Source of the DNA: Planctomycetia bacterium
GTDB taxonomy: Bacteria > Planctomycetota > Planctomycetia > Planctomycetales > Planctomycetaceae
Length of the DNA stretch: 35,091 bases
Assembly: GCA_026400935.1 (NCBI GenBank)
Contig: JAPLNX010000242.1
Location: 1 to 35,091 of the forward strand
Direction of reading: 5' to 3'
Shown here: piece after piece, positions 1 to 10,500 of the stretch
How positions within the stretch are numbered: position 1 is the first letter of the stretch
Layout: the number at the start of each line of letters is the position of its first letter
The notes under the pieces: model-generated
The model's input: the letters and a program-made list of their open reading frames with translations, nothing else
Told to the model about the DNA's origin: nothing
Database searches by the model: none
Program-made: the position numbers and the translations under genes

Positions 1-128
1 GCGAACCGTCAGCCAACGAAGTGACTGAAGCGAAGTCCGTGATCAAAGCCAACAAAGATGTCTTGAACGGCATGGCCGACTTTCGCTGGATTCTGCTCAA
101 CTGTAATGAATTCCGATTCCTTCCGTAG
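1..128 (+). CDS. C-terminal end of a DUF1553 (PSD1-type) protein, 5' part outside window
   Basis: An open frame runs in from the left edge (frame beginning at base 3) and stops at TAG 126-128. It gives about 41 residues ending in DFRWILLNCNEFRFLP. A terminal 'W-hLNxxEFhF' pattern is what DUF1553 proteins of planctomycetes usually end with. The next gene is a DUF1501 protein about 100 bp downstream, and DUF1549/DUF1553 and DUF1501 genes are commonly paired in this phylum, so context supports the call. The biochemical role of these exported, often cytochrome-linked proteins is not established. Only the tail is visible, so the domain assignment rests on this short motif and on the neighbour. Confidence 0.6.
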   Translation, partial: EPSANEVTEAKSVIKANKDVLNGMADFRWILLNCNEFRFLP

Positions 129-230
129 CGACTAAGGCTACAAAAGTTTCTCTGGTAGCGATTAGATTCACTTAATCACTGACGTCTGGCATGTTTGCCA
201 GACAAATCTTGTTTCAGAAAGGAACTCGAC

Positions 231-1484
231 ATGGGCTGCTTGGATTACCAACTGAATCGCCGAGCTGTGTTGCAGGCATCAATGGCTTCGATCCTCGGAT
301 TTTCGATGCGCGACTTAATCGCGTTTGGTGGGACGGACCACGCACCGACGGCCGAACATGTTATTTTCTTCTGGAACGGCGGCGGAATGTCGCACATCGA
401 CACATGGGATCCGAAGCCGGGCCGTCCGACCGGGGGAGAGTTCGACGCGATCGACACGTCAGTTGAAGGGATCAAGATTTCGCAAATCTTCCCCGAAATC
501 GCTAAGGTAATGCACCACTGCGCGTTGGTACGCTCAATCGCCGGTACGAACGGTGATCACGGACGAGGTACTTACCAGTTGCAGACCAGCTATCAGCAAA
601 CAGCCAACCTGCTGCATCCTGGTTTCGGCTCCGTCGTAACTTCTGAAAAGAAGCAACTCGGTGATCTGCCAGCTTATGTCACGATCAGTGGCCGCGCTCC
701 GAAGGCCGCTTACCTCGGTCAGAAGTGCGAAGCGTACTTCATCGGTGCTCCTGGCGAAAAAGACCCGTACTTGTCTTTCCCAGAAGGGATCGCTTCGGCT
801 CGGGGCAATCAACGCTTGGAAGTGCTAGAAAAGTTCAACGGTCGCTTCGCCGAGAAGAGCAGCAACAAAGAATTGAAATCCACACAGACTTCAATCGACG
901 AGGCGCTCACACTGATGCGCAGCCCGGCACTGGCAGCGTTTGAACTCGACAAGGTGCCAACCTCCCAGTTGAACCGATACGGCGATACGCCGTTCGGTCG
1001 AGGCTGTCTCACGGCAAAGCAACTGGTTGAGACTGGCGTTCGGTTTGTGCAAGTGAATCGTGGCGGTTTCGACACACACATGAACAACTTCCCTGCAATG
1101 GAAGCTCATGGCGAAGTCATGGATCCGGCCATTTCGTCATTGATTACTGACCTCGCTGAATCCGGCATGTTGAAAAAGACACTGATCGTCATGCTTAGCG
1201 AATTCGGGCGCACCCCGAAGATCAACAAGGACGCTGGTCGCGATCACTGGGCCAACGTCTTCACCTGCTTCATGGCAGGCGGCGGCATCAAGGGCGGTAC
1301 GGTCATCGGCACGTCCGATGAAGACGGCTACGAACCAAAAGACAGTCCTGTAAAGGTCTCGAACCTTCATGCGACTTTCTGCCATGCTCTTGGTATCGAC
1401 CCAGACAAGAAAGTCATGACGCCACTTCAACGACCATTCAAGCTCGTCGAAGACGGCACTTCGATCAGAGAATTGTTCGCCTAG
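231..1484 (+). CDS. DUF1501 domain protein with twin-arginine-type leader
   Basis: This 417-residue protein belongs to the DUF1501 family, a sulfatase/alkaline-phosphatase-like fold of unknown substrate that is abundant in planctomycetes. I chose ATG 231 because AAAGGAA lies just upstream at good spacing; a TTG at 195 would extend the frame by 12 residues with no better ribosome site. The N-terminus contains NRRAVLQAS followed by a hydrophobic stretch, consistent with Tat export. Family hallmarks visible are FFWNGGGMSHIDTWDPKPG near residue 60, GGFDTHMNNFP in the middle, and SEFGRTPKINKDAGRDHW towards the C-terminus. It follows a DUF1553 tail by about 100 bp and ends before a strong hairpin terminator, so the two probably form one transcription unit. 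Confidence 0.9.
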   Translation: MGCLDYQLNRRAVLQASMASILGFSMRDLIAFGGTDHAPTAEHVIFFWNGGGMSHIDTWDPKPGRPTGGEFDAIDTSVEGIKISQIFPEIAKVMHHCALVRSIAGTNGDHGRGTYQLQTSYQQTANLLHPGFGSVVTSEKKQLGDLPAYVTISGRAPKAAYLGQKCEAYFIGAPGEKDPYLSFPEGIASARGNQRLEVLEKFNGRFAEKSSNKELKSTQTSIDEALTLMRSPALAAFELDKVPTSQLNRYGDTPFGRGCLTAKQLVETGVRFVQVNRGGFDTHMNNFPAMEAHGEVMDPAISSLITDLAESGMLKKTLIVMLSEFGRTPKINKDAGRDHWANVFTCFMAGGGIKGGTVIGTSDEDGYEPKDSPVKVSNLHATFCHALGIDPDKKVMTPLQRPFKLVEDGTSIRELFA

Positions 1485-1514
1485 GTCAACCGACCTGAAT
1501 GAACCTCAAACATT

Positions 1515-1550
1515 CCGTGAGGCAGGTGCAAGCCTGCCTCACGGCGTTTT
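1515..1550 (+). terminator. Intrinsic terminator after the DUF1501 gene
   Basis: A perfect 12-bp stem (CCGTGAGGCAGG at 1515-1526 pairing with 1533-1544), a 6-nt loop and a short T-run (GTTTTG) follow the DUF1501 stop codon by about 30 bp. The position and shape fit a Rho-independent terminator. Confidence 0.8.
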
Positions 1551-2001
1551 GTAATTATGGACCAACGCGTTCATCCGAAAATCTGATGCCCCACCTTCTG
1601 TAATCTTTGGGAACTCTAGCAGCGGCAACTGATTTAATATTTCTGTCGCGAGTCTCGGGTGATTGCATGTGCCTCAAGCTGGGTTATCGTTCTCAAAAGA
1701 GTCTTGCTTTAAGTGGCGGCGTTTGATCCCACTCGCCAAGTAAAGCGAGTTGAATTCGCGAAGTGATCCTTGCTGTAGTGCTGTTTGAAGTTTGTGTATC
1801 TCATTGCTGAAAGGCTTTGAAAGCCAAAGAACGCTCAAAGGTAGACTAACTCGATCGCTAGACTCATTCATCGTTATGGGTTTCAGCGATTCTTGACTGA
1901 CACCCAAGGCGGTTGAAGTTGCTAAAAATTAGTGCATGGAGAGATGGAGAGTTTGTGCGGCACATGGAGGTGCAGTCGAACAAAATTCGGAGACCTTTGC
2001 C
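1551..2001. other. Intergenic region without a supported gene
   Basis: About 450 bp between the terminator and the GTG start of the TPR gene. It is more AT-rich than its surroundings and should hold the promoter of the long downstream block, but I see no convincing -35/-10 pair. A minus-strand open frame (1674-1907, 77 codons) lacks a ribosome site and recognisable family and is not called. An upstream in-frame ATG at 1936 also lacks a ribosome site. Confidence 0.4.
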
Positions 2002-4443
2002 GTGAAGCGTTTGTTATGCCTGAGTGCGTCCTGCTTGTTCGCTGGCTTACTGGTCTTTGGTTCGGCCTTCAGCCAAGAGCCCGTGAAGAAAGATGAAGCC
2101 GCAGTCTCCAAGGGCTCGATCGTTGAGGATCGGGCGGCAAAGAAGTTGCTGGAGGCAGGGGATGCTCGATACGAGGCGGACGAGGTCTCTAAGGCCGTCG
2201 AGATTTGGCAATCGGTCATTGAACGTTACCCGCGTAGCAAAGTGCGGTATGAAGCCTATATGAAGTTGGGGAATTTCTATCTCCAGCGCGATCGCCAATA
2301 CGACAAAGCTCGTGCTCAGTTCGAACAAGTTTCTGGCGAAGAAAACCGCAATGAAGAGCAACGTGCCGAGGCTACGCTGAAAGCTGGAATTTGCTTTTAT
2401 GAAGCTCGAAATTTTGGCAAGTGTTTTCAGGTCATGCGGGACGTGATCGAGAAATTCCCCGTCAGCAAGCAGGTCAACGAGGCCTACTACTACATTGGTT
2501 TAGGGCATTTCCAACTCGGACACTACAGCCGTGCGATTCAAGCACTTGAGAAAGTTGGTACGACACTTTCGAGCGAAGAAGGAAAAGTCGAAAAGCTCGA
2601 AGCCGGAAAACGGCTGTTTGTGAAGATCGAGGACGCGGACCTCGCGGCGATTGAGCCTGGTCAATCTATTAAAGTCGAATGCATTGGGACCAGCGGCGAC
2701 AAAGAACTCGTAGAGTGTTTTTCCGTTGGTCGCAACGTTCGGATTGCATTAGGCAGCCTGCTAACCAAACTGGGCAAACCGCAACCGGGTAACGGAACAC
2801 TCGAACTAAAAGGTGACGACAACGTCGAAGTTTCCTACATCGACGAGCAAACAGCCGACAAGCAATTCAATCGAAAGCTGCTTCACAAAGTCACGGTCGT
2901 CGGCAACGGTCTGCTTTCGATCAACGACGGTGCATTCAAGGAGACTCTGCGTGGCGTAGTGCTAGGCAAGACTGTCAACGTGCAGATCATCGATGCTGAC
3001 CGCGATCTCACTGATGCAGCGGACACGATTCAAGCAGTGATTGAAGTTGTTCGACCCAAGACAGACGAAGAAATCGAAAACGAAATCATCACTGCTAAAA
3101 AGGACGGAAAGACCGTCGCGACCGATGATGATGGCGAACCGAAAATCGAGCGATTCAAAAAGGTTGATAAGGTTGCGGTCACGCTGACTGAAGCGAAGGT
3201 CGACACGTCGCTTGGCAAGAAGCCGGTTGACGATGAAGGCGCTGAAGAAACGAAGGTACCTGCGGCGACCACACAGAACTCGACAATCAATACGACTGCC
3301 GGTGCTCCGCCGCCGAAACCGGATGTTAAAGCAGATCCAAAAGCAGCAAACGCACCAGAATCGAAGAGTCCCGCAAAGCCAGTCATCGAAGATAATTCGA
3401 TTCACTCTGGCGTGTTTCGAGTCACGTTGCCGCTCGTGAAGGCCGACGAAGTCGTCTCAACGGACGACACTCTTCAAGCGTTGCCCGGCGACCTGGTCCG
3501 AGTGAGCTATGTCGATCAAAAGAACACAGGACTCGAAGCTCGCACGGTGACCTTCGACGCAAAGTGCATTGAAGGCAATCTCGGCGGCGTGCGCGTCACA
3601 AAAGCGATGATCTCCGATCGCGAGCTGCGAGTGCAGACGCAACTCAAGACCGCTCACGCGCTGACGAACATCGGTAACCGCTACAAAGAATTCGGGCTGA
3701 AGAAAAACGCAGATGCAAAATACGAGCAGGCTCTCGATCTCTGCGAAGAGATCATGGCGGAAGCTCAAAAGCTTGGCGGGAAATTACTCGAAGAAACCTA
3801 CGTTGAACTGTGGCAGATCTACTATCAAATGGACAAGCTGGAGTTGGCTGCCGCGATGGCAGAACGACTGCAACGCGACTTTCCCAACAGCGGTTTCGTC
3901 GACGATGCTTTACTGCAACTTGCCGATGTGGCGTTGAAGCAAAGCAACTTCAATCGCGCGATTGGCGTCTATCAACGGCTCGTTCAAATGCAGACCAGCC
4001 AACTTCGAGGCGAGGCTCAATTTGGCATCGCGCAATGTTACGACAAGATGGCGGATCAACAGCCGAACGAGGCCGGTAAGGCACAACTCTTCGACCGCGC
4101 GTTTCAGGAATACAAGAAAGTCTTCGACAACTTTCCGGAGAGCGGTCGAGTTGGCGAAGCGGTCGCTCAAATGGCGAATTACTACTATCGCCAAAAAGAT
4201 TACGCTCGCGCCGTAGATATCTTCGAGACAGTGCTTGAGAACCATCCAGATGCGAAGTTTCTCGACGTGATCTTGTTCAACTACGGTCGCTGTCTCTATC
4301 GCATGGACCGCAAGGCAGAAGCTCGAAAACGCTTCGATCAACTCATCGGTGACTACCCCGAAAGTCCGCTCGCAGGCGATGCGAAGAAGATCTCAGAAGC
4401 GTTGAACAAGGCGGACCGCACTGCGGCCCCTAAAGGAAATTAG
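2002..4443 (+). CDS. Secreted TPR protein with central Asp-rich beta-type repeats
   Basis: I chose GTG 2002 because GGAGA sits about 8 bases upstream and the protein then begins with a normal signal peptide (VKRLLCLSAS... ending FGSAFSQ). The frame could extend to ATG 1936, but that prevents an N-terminal signal. The 813-residue product has tetratricopeptide repeats at about residues 35-175. A beta-rich middle follows, carrying IEDADLAAIEPG (about 207) and IIDADRDLTDAADT (about 329), then a Pro/Ala/Lys-rich linker (about 400-463), another beta segment, and more TPRs from about 550 to the end. The 'hhDxDRDLTDxADT' element recurs in the next gene. TPRs normally bind partner proteins, so a periplasmic scaffold is likely. 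No enzyme motif is visible. It begins the block that ends with ExbB/ExbD/DUF4159 genes. Confidence 0.85.
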   Translation: MKRLLCLSASCLFAGLLVFGSAFSQEPVKKDEAAVSKGSIVEDRAAKKLLEAGDARYEADEVSKAVEIWQSVIERYPRSKVRYEAYMKLGNFYLQRDRQYDKARAQFEQVSGEENRNEEQRAEATLKAGICFYEARNFGKCFQVMRDVIEKFPVSKQVNEAYYYIGLGHFQLGHYSRAIQALEKVGTTLSSEEGKVEKLEAGKRLFVKIEDADLAAIEPGQSIKVECIGTSGDKELVECFSVGRNVRIALGSLLTKLGKPQPGNGTLELKGDDNVEVSYIDEQTADKQFNRKLLHKVTVVGNGLLSINDGAFKETLRGVVLGKTVNVQIIDADRDLTDAADTIQAVIEVVRPKTDEEIENEIITAKKDGKTVATDDDGEPKIERFKKVDKVAVTLTEAKVDTSLGKKPVDDEGAEETKVPAATTQNSTINTTAGAPPPKPDVKADPKAANAPESKSPAKPVIEDNSIHSGVFRVTLPLVKADEVVSTDDTLQALPGDLVRVSYVDQKNTGLEARTVTFDAKCIEGNLGGVRVTKAMISDRELRVQTQLKTAHALTNIGNRYKEFGLKKNADAKYEQALDLCEEIMAEAQKLGGKLLEETYVELWQIYYQMDKLELAAAMAERLQRDFPNSGFVDDALLQLADVALKQSNFNRAIGVYQRLVQMQTSQLRGEAQFGIAQCYDKMADQQPNEAGKAQLFDRAFQEYKKVFDNFPESGRVGEAVAQMANYYYRQKDYARAVDIFETVLENHPDAKFLDVILFNYGRCLYRMDRKAEARKRFDQLIGDYPESPLAGDAKKISEALNKADRTAAPKGN

Positions 4444-4557
4444 TTTCGGTTGGCGGGTCGAGTCGTTGAGATCTGCCTTTCGTTTCCAGAAAATCACTGT
4501 TCGGAGTTCGGTAAGTCTCTGATTACTTGCCTGGCCTGAATCTACAGGACGACTGAA

Positions 4558-7500
4558 ATGCCACGATTGACCTCATTCGTTTTCGGAATTGTGTTGGCAC
4601 TGGCATCGGCTCAGCTCGCGTTCGCTCAACAGGCAAATGCGCCGGCTCAGGCAACAGCTGAAGATTCCAAACAGCTTGATGCTGTCTCGCAAGAGGCGGC
4701 GAAGCTGGAGGCGGACTTGAATAAGTTCAAGGATACGTCGCCGGAGGCGGGTGAGTTGTTGTTGAAGCTCACTGACTTGTACCACTTGCATGGGCGAGCG
4801 TTTGGGTTGATTCGTGCCGGGCAGCGGTTTTCGGCCTCCCATCCGAGCGATCCTCGGAATCAAGCGGTGATGCTCAAGCTGATCGACGGGCTGGAGGCGA
4901 TGTCTCGCCACAAAGAACTGACGGTTTCGATTCGGCAGTTCATTCAGAAGTATCCGCAGGCTCCGCAGAACGCGGAGTTGGAAGAGCGGCTGGCGAAGGC
5001 TCTCGATAAGTTGGGTGAGCGGCAGAAGGCGGCAGAGACTTATCGCGCGTTGTGGAATCGGCAGCCGAACGTCAACGGGCGGAAGTTCGGTGAGGCGGCG
5101 GTCACACGGTTCAATCAAGGATCGGTGCAGGAAATCTTTGAGGGGAACGTTCTGGCCGAAGAGATGCTCGACAAGCTGCCTGCCGGTGAGTTCACGAAGT
5201 TACTAGCGGCGAATGCGCATTATCGGTGGCGGCAGTACGGGCAGTGGGCCAAGGCGAATACGCTCGGAGCCAAGATGCTGGCCAAGGGTTTGCCATACAC
5301 TCCGGAAGAGACTCGTGAGCTGCAACGAATGCAGGGAGAGAACTTCAACAACCTCGGCCAATATGCGAACGCGGCGAATCATTATCGGCAGGTGCGAGCG
5401 ATCCGCGATGACTGGTCCGCTCTGAATCAGCTCATCTTCTCGATGTACTACTCGCAGGCGAAAGCTGTTGAGTTTGAGCCGCTCGTCAACGAGTTCGACG
5501 CGAAGTATCCGGATCGTGAGGAGCGATTTGAGAAGCGCTCTTTACTCGCGACCGCGTTGATTCGCGACGGCGACAAGGTTCGCGGGTCGGAGATGATCAA
5601 GCCGTTGTTGGCGTTTAATCCGTACATGAGCAGCATCGCTTCGGTCTTCGCCCAGAACAGCGGCGCGGAGCCGGCACAATGGACGCAGGCGGAAGCGGTG
5701 CTCAAAGACGCTCTGGCTAAGAATCCGAAATACAACGCGTACTACTTGCGACATAGCCTCGCGCTGGAAATCTATCGCGACCGTTTGAAGGACGACGCCA
5801 AGGCCAAGGCAATGTGCCGTGAGTACCTTGATCAAGTGCCGGGCAACGACGGGCACACGTGGAACATTCTCTCGCACCTGTTATTCCAGGCGACGAATGA
5901 CACCGAGTTTCAGCAGGACGTGCAGCGTTATCTGGCCGCTCGGCGGAAGAATTTGCACATGGGCACCTTTGCCTCCTACTTGCAGTCGTACATCGATCAG
6001 GCCAAGCCGAACAAAGACTTGATTGGCCGCGTCTCGTACGCGATGGCGGAACTCCAGAAGCAGAACGACGACCCCGTTGTCGCGTTGTGGCTGAAGTGGA
6101 CGCACAACATTTATCACGCCCCGGATGCCCCGATCCGAGCAAACTTGCGAACGAACCATCTCGCCACGTTGCCCGAGCCGATGTGGGAACAGCTCATGGC
6201 CGAGGAAGCGTACTACTTCCGGCATATCCCGCCGCAGGTCAAGCAGCGTGAGGACTCCGCACGCACCTATCTGGAACTGGCGAAGCGGTTCCCCAAGAAC
6301 CGGTCTTACATTGACGAGGCGTTGGTTTCGGTGAGCGATTACGGGCCGATCGACATCAGCAAGCCGATCTTCGACTTGTTCGTCGCTCAAGAGCCGTTGC
6401 TAAACAATTCGGATCATTGGCGGCGGCTGTTCGTGATCGCCGATCAGCACAAGGACCAATCGCTGGCGAAGCGGACGCTGGAGTACATCCAGAAGTCGCA
6501 GGTGAAATTCGGCAAGGACAGTGTCGGAGCCTCCGCAACCGGTGACGCGTTGACGCGGCATCTGTTGCCGGCCGAAGCGACGGCCTATTGGCAGTTCGGC
6601 CGCACGCACGACCGGCAATCGAGCGAGTCGGCTACGTGCGCAGCACGACTCTTCGCCCCGTTGAAGACGCCGGACGAACGCATCGCGTTCGCCAACGAGA
6701 TGCTGCAAACCAACACGCCGTACAACACGCAATTCGCGCAGTGGGCAGTGAACGCCTACATGGAAAAGGGTGACATCGCCAGCGTCGAGCGAGTCACTCG
6801 CGATGCACTGACGAAGCAGCAAGAGAAGACGTTCCAGCCGGCGAACTGGGATCCGACGCAGTGGTACAACTTGGTCTACGGCGTGCGCACTCAGCCGGAC
6901 AAAATGAAAGAGTTGCCGCCCGCCGGGAAGCAGCAGATTTACGCTCTGGTCCGCGACATCAATTTCGATTGGGGTTCGTCGCAGGCTCAGATTTACCACC
7001 TGGAAGGGCTGACGCCGGCCGAGCTTCTGCAAGTGCCGCCGATCAAGCGGCTGCTGATTATCGCTGACGCGACTCGCAAGCTGTACGCGGACGCGCATCG
7101 CTGGGACATGCTGATGACGGTCGCTCAACAGCAAGTCGGCAACAAGGACTACATCAGCGGGGCGACGCTGCTGACCGGGTTGCTCACGAACATTCCGAAC
7201 GTCGATGAACCGCGGAAGGCGACGGCTCGTAACCTCGTCAGCCAGTGTTACACGCGCATCGGCGCGGTGGGCCTGACGATCGACGAGAAGTCGCCGATCG
7301 CGCCGCTGTTGCAAGCGGCGATGTATCTGCGGCTCGGCGACGAGCGGCTGGCGCTCGAAGCCTACATGGTCAACAAGAAGCTGTTCGACGATCACCGCGA
7401 AGAAGTCCCCGTCGATTTGATTCTGTTTGTCTGCCAAAACTTGATGGCGGCGGGAGGCAACGAAAACTTCGACAAGGTCGAAGACGTGTTGCGTGGTTGG

Positions 7501-10500
7501 CTCATCAAGAATGACATGAGCACGAGCTACGACGCGCAGACGAAGGCGCAAGTGCAATTGTTGCTCGCGAAGACGTTTTACAGTGCGCAGCGTTATGACG
7601 TCGCTCGCTCGGAATATACGACGGTCATCAATCGTTACCCGAACACGGCGTATTCAACCGAAGCCGAATTCGGAATCGGCGAGACGTTCATGGCGCAGAA
7701 AGTTTATGACCAAGCGGAATCAGTCTTCGACAAATTGGCGACCAGCCGCGACGCCGAAGTCGTGGTGCGTGCGGAGTTCTTGCGCGGTGTGCTCGCACAT
7801 CGGCGCGGCGACCAAGACGAAGCGCGTTTGATTTTCCGCAACGTGCTCGATCGAGTTCCAAACGTCGAACTGGCGAATCAAGCGCTCTTCAATTTGGCCG
7901 AGGTTTACGGCTCGGAAGAGCGGTACATGGATCAGCTCAATCTGCTCCGCACGGTCGGTCGTCTCGGTCGCAGCAGCAAGCGGTTTCATGCTCCCGGACA
8001 GGCGTTGTCGATCGTTGTGCAAGACAGCGATCTCGGCATCAGTCGCGGGCACAACAAGATTCCGGTCATCGTCCGCACGATCCCCGGTGGCGACGAAGAA
8101 TTGGTCTATCTCACGAGCGGCGGCGCGGGCAAAGGCTTGTTCCGCACCGACCTCGAAACGGCACTTGGCCAAGTGAAAAAGCGGGACAAGATTCTGCAAC
8201 TGACCGGCAAAGATCAGATCAAGTGCGACTACCCGGACGAGTTCAAGAAGGAGTTCAAGAGCGTTCCGCTCTCGGATGTCGAAATCAAAATCGCGTCGAA
8301 CGCCAAGTTTGAAATCGCCAGTCAAAAGATCGTCGATGAGAAGGAAGAGACGTTCTCAGAAAAGCTCGCTCGCGAAGAACGAGAGCAAGACCGCGAGCAA
8401 AATCGACGGACGCAAGCTCGGCCCAAGAATCAGGTCAAGCCGGGAAACCAAGTCTTCATCAAAGTGACTGATCCGGATCGCGATCTCACCGACGATGCCG
8501 ATACGGTGATGGTCAAGCTGACCGCTGACAGCGGCGATCAAGTGCAAGTTCCGGTCAAAGAAACCGGTCCACACACAGGCATCTTTGAAGGAACCGCTCA
8601 ATCCGGTGAGTTACCTGCCGGTGCGTTGGCGAGTGATACCTCGATTGATCACAGCCCGCTGATGGCGATTGATCGAAAGAAGGAATCGTTCTGGCTAAGC
8701 GAACCAGATGGTGCGGTGCCAAAACTCCTGACGATCGACATGAAAGATTTGAACTCAGTCAATCGAGTGAAAATCTGGTCGCCGAAGCCTGACACGCAGA
8801 TTCCGATTCGTGGCGAGTTGCTCGGTAGCAACGACGGTGAGTTCTGGTTCCGTCTCGCGGCTCATCCGGAGCCGCTCAAAGCGGACAACCTGTTTGAGCA
8901 ATACGCGGCTATGCGTCGTCGAGTTTACGCGGGCAACTTCACCGGATTCACGACATGGGATCAGGTCAAGAATCTTGCGAAGAGCAACAAGCCGAGCGAA
9001 GAAGAGGAAGTCATCAACGGACTCACATGGTCACGGCATGACGACGCGGAGGATTCAAAAAATCCGTTCGGTGTGTTGTGGTCCGGCAAGCTCGTGCAAC
9101 CGAAAGCGGGAGCGGCTCGCATTCAGGTGCAAGGAGTGACGACCGCGCTGGCGATCGACGGCGTTTTGGAAATGCCTGTCGGACCAGGTAATCGCAGCGT
9201 CGATGTGTGGCTCGACAAAGGCTTGCATGATGTGACGATCTTCGCCGCCGTGAATCAAGCGGTGCAGGTCTCACAAGCGATCTGGGCGCGAGCGGACATC
9301 AATCGTCAGTTGATTCAAGTCGGGCCGTTTTTGAAGTCCGACTTCGATCTCGAACAAGCGACCGCTCGTGCGGTTGATGAATCGAAACCGACTCCCGATC
9401 AAGCGGAGATTGTGCTCCCTTTGGAGACGATCAAGCTCAACAAGAAGACCGAACAGTTTGGACTCGTTGCAGGACGGAATCCGCCCCACATTGGCACATG
9501 GTCCGCGCTCGAAGACAACGCTTGGTGGGAATTTGAGGCGAAGCAGCCGGGAGTTTATGACGTGTGGCTCGATGTGGCTCACGGCGGAGGCGGGCAATCG
9601 ACGTTTGAAATGGACGTCGCCGGGTCGATCATCAAAGGGACCGTTCCTGCGACGCCCGGTTGGCACGTTGCGGTGCTGACGAAGTTTGGGACGGTGCTCA
9701 TCGACAAGCCGGGACCGTACAAGCTGGCGATTAAGCCGATCGCGATCAACGGCGGCGGACTGATGGAGCTGCGCGGTGCGAAGCTCAAACCGGCAGAAGG
9801 AAGCCGAGTCGTCATGACTACCGGTGCTTGGGAGTTCCGTTTCCCGGAAAACGATGTTCGCTTCGTGCGTTTTAAGATCAATGAGTATCTCGGCGAGGCT
9901 GTCGCCGTGAATCACGTGGAGGTTTCTGGATTTCCGCGAGCGGCTGGTGATGCGCATGCTGACGGTGCGGCTGCGAAGGCAACCGCAGATGCAGGTGCAG
10001 GCGGGCCGCCTACGCTACGGAACTACATTCCGACTGACGCGGATGTGCTGGAGCTGTCGAGCAACAACACGCTGGAAATCGCGGGCGGCGATGTCGTCAC
10101 GGCGGGATATACGGACGAGTTCACGCAGAACGAGAATTCGTCGTCGGTGTTGCTCGTTCAGAAGTTGATTGCGACGTACTTCAATTCAACGGTCGATGCG
10201 ATCAACTACGACTTCATCCGGCTGGATAACGGTCAGGTGCAGAACATCGAAAAGACCGTGATGCGCGTCGATCCTGGAGAGCGATTCGTCGTGTCGATCA
10301 CCGACTTCGACCTCGATACGACGATCGGACAAGACACGCTCGAATTCGAGGTCTCGGTCAACGACGGTGAACCGATCAAGCTGTCGGCAATCGAACGCGA
10401 ACTGCAATTCAGCGGCACATTCACGAAAGAGATCGACACGGTTTCGGCATCGAGCAGCGATGCGGACGCGAGCAAGCTCAAGGTGAAGCCGGGAGATCGC

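Noticed and set aside
1674-1907. Minus-strand 77-codon open frame
   Set aside because: TTG start, no ribosome site at it or at the inner ATG, and no recognisable family; probably chance or a decayed fragment.
6400-7557. Long minus-strand open frame (385 codons) inside the giant TPR gene
   Set aside because: Arg/Leu/Val-rich product typical of the antisense of a GC-biased gene; the plus strand encodes coherent TPRs.
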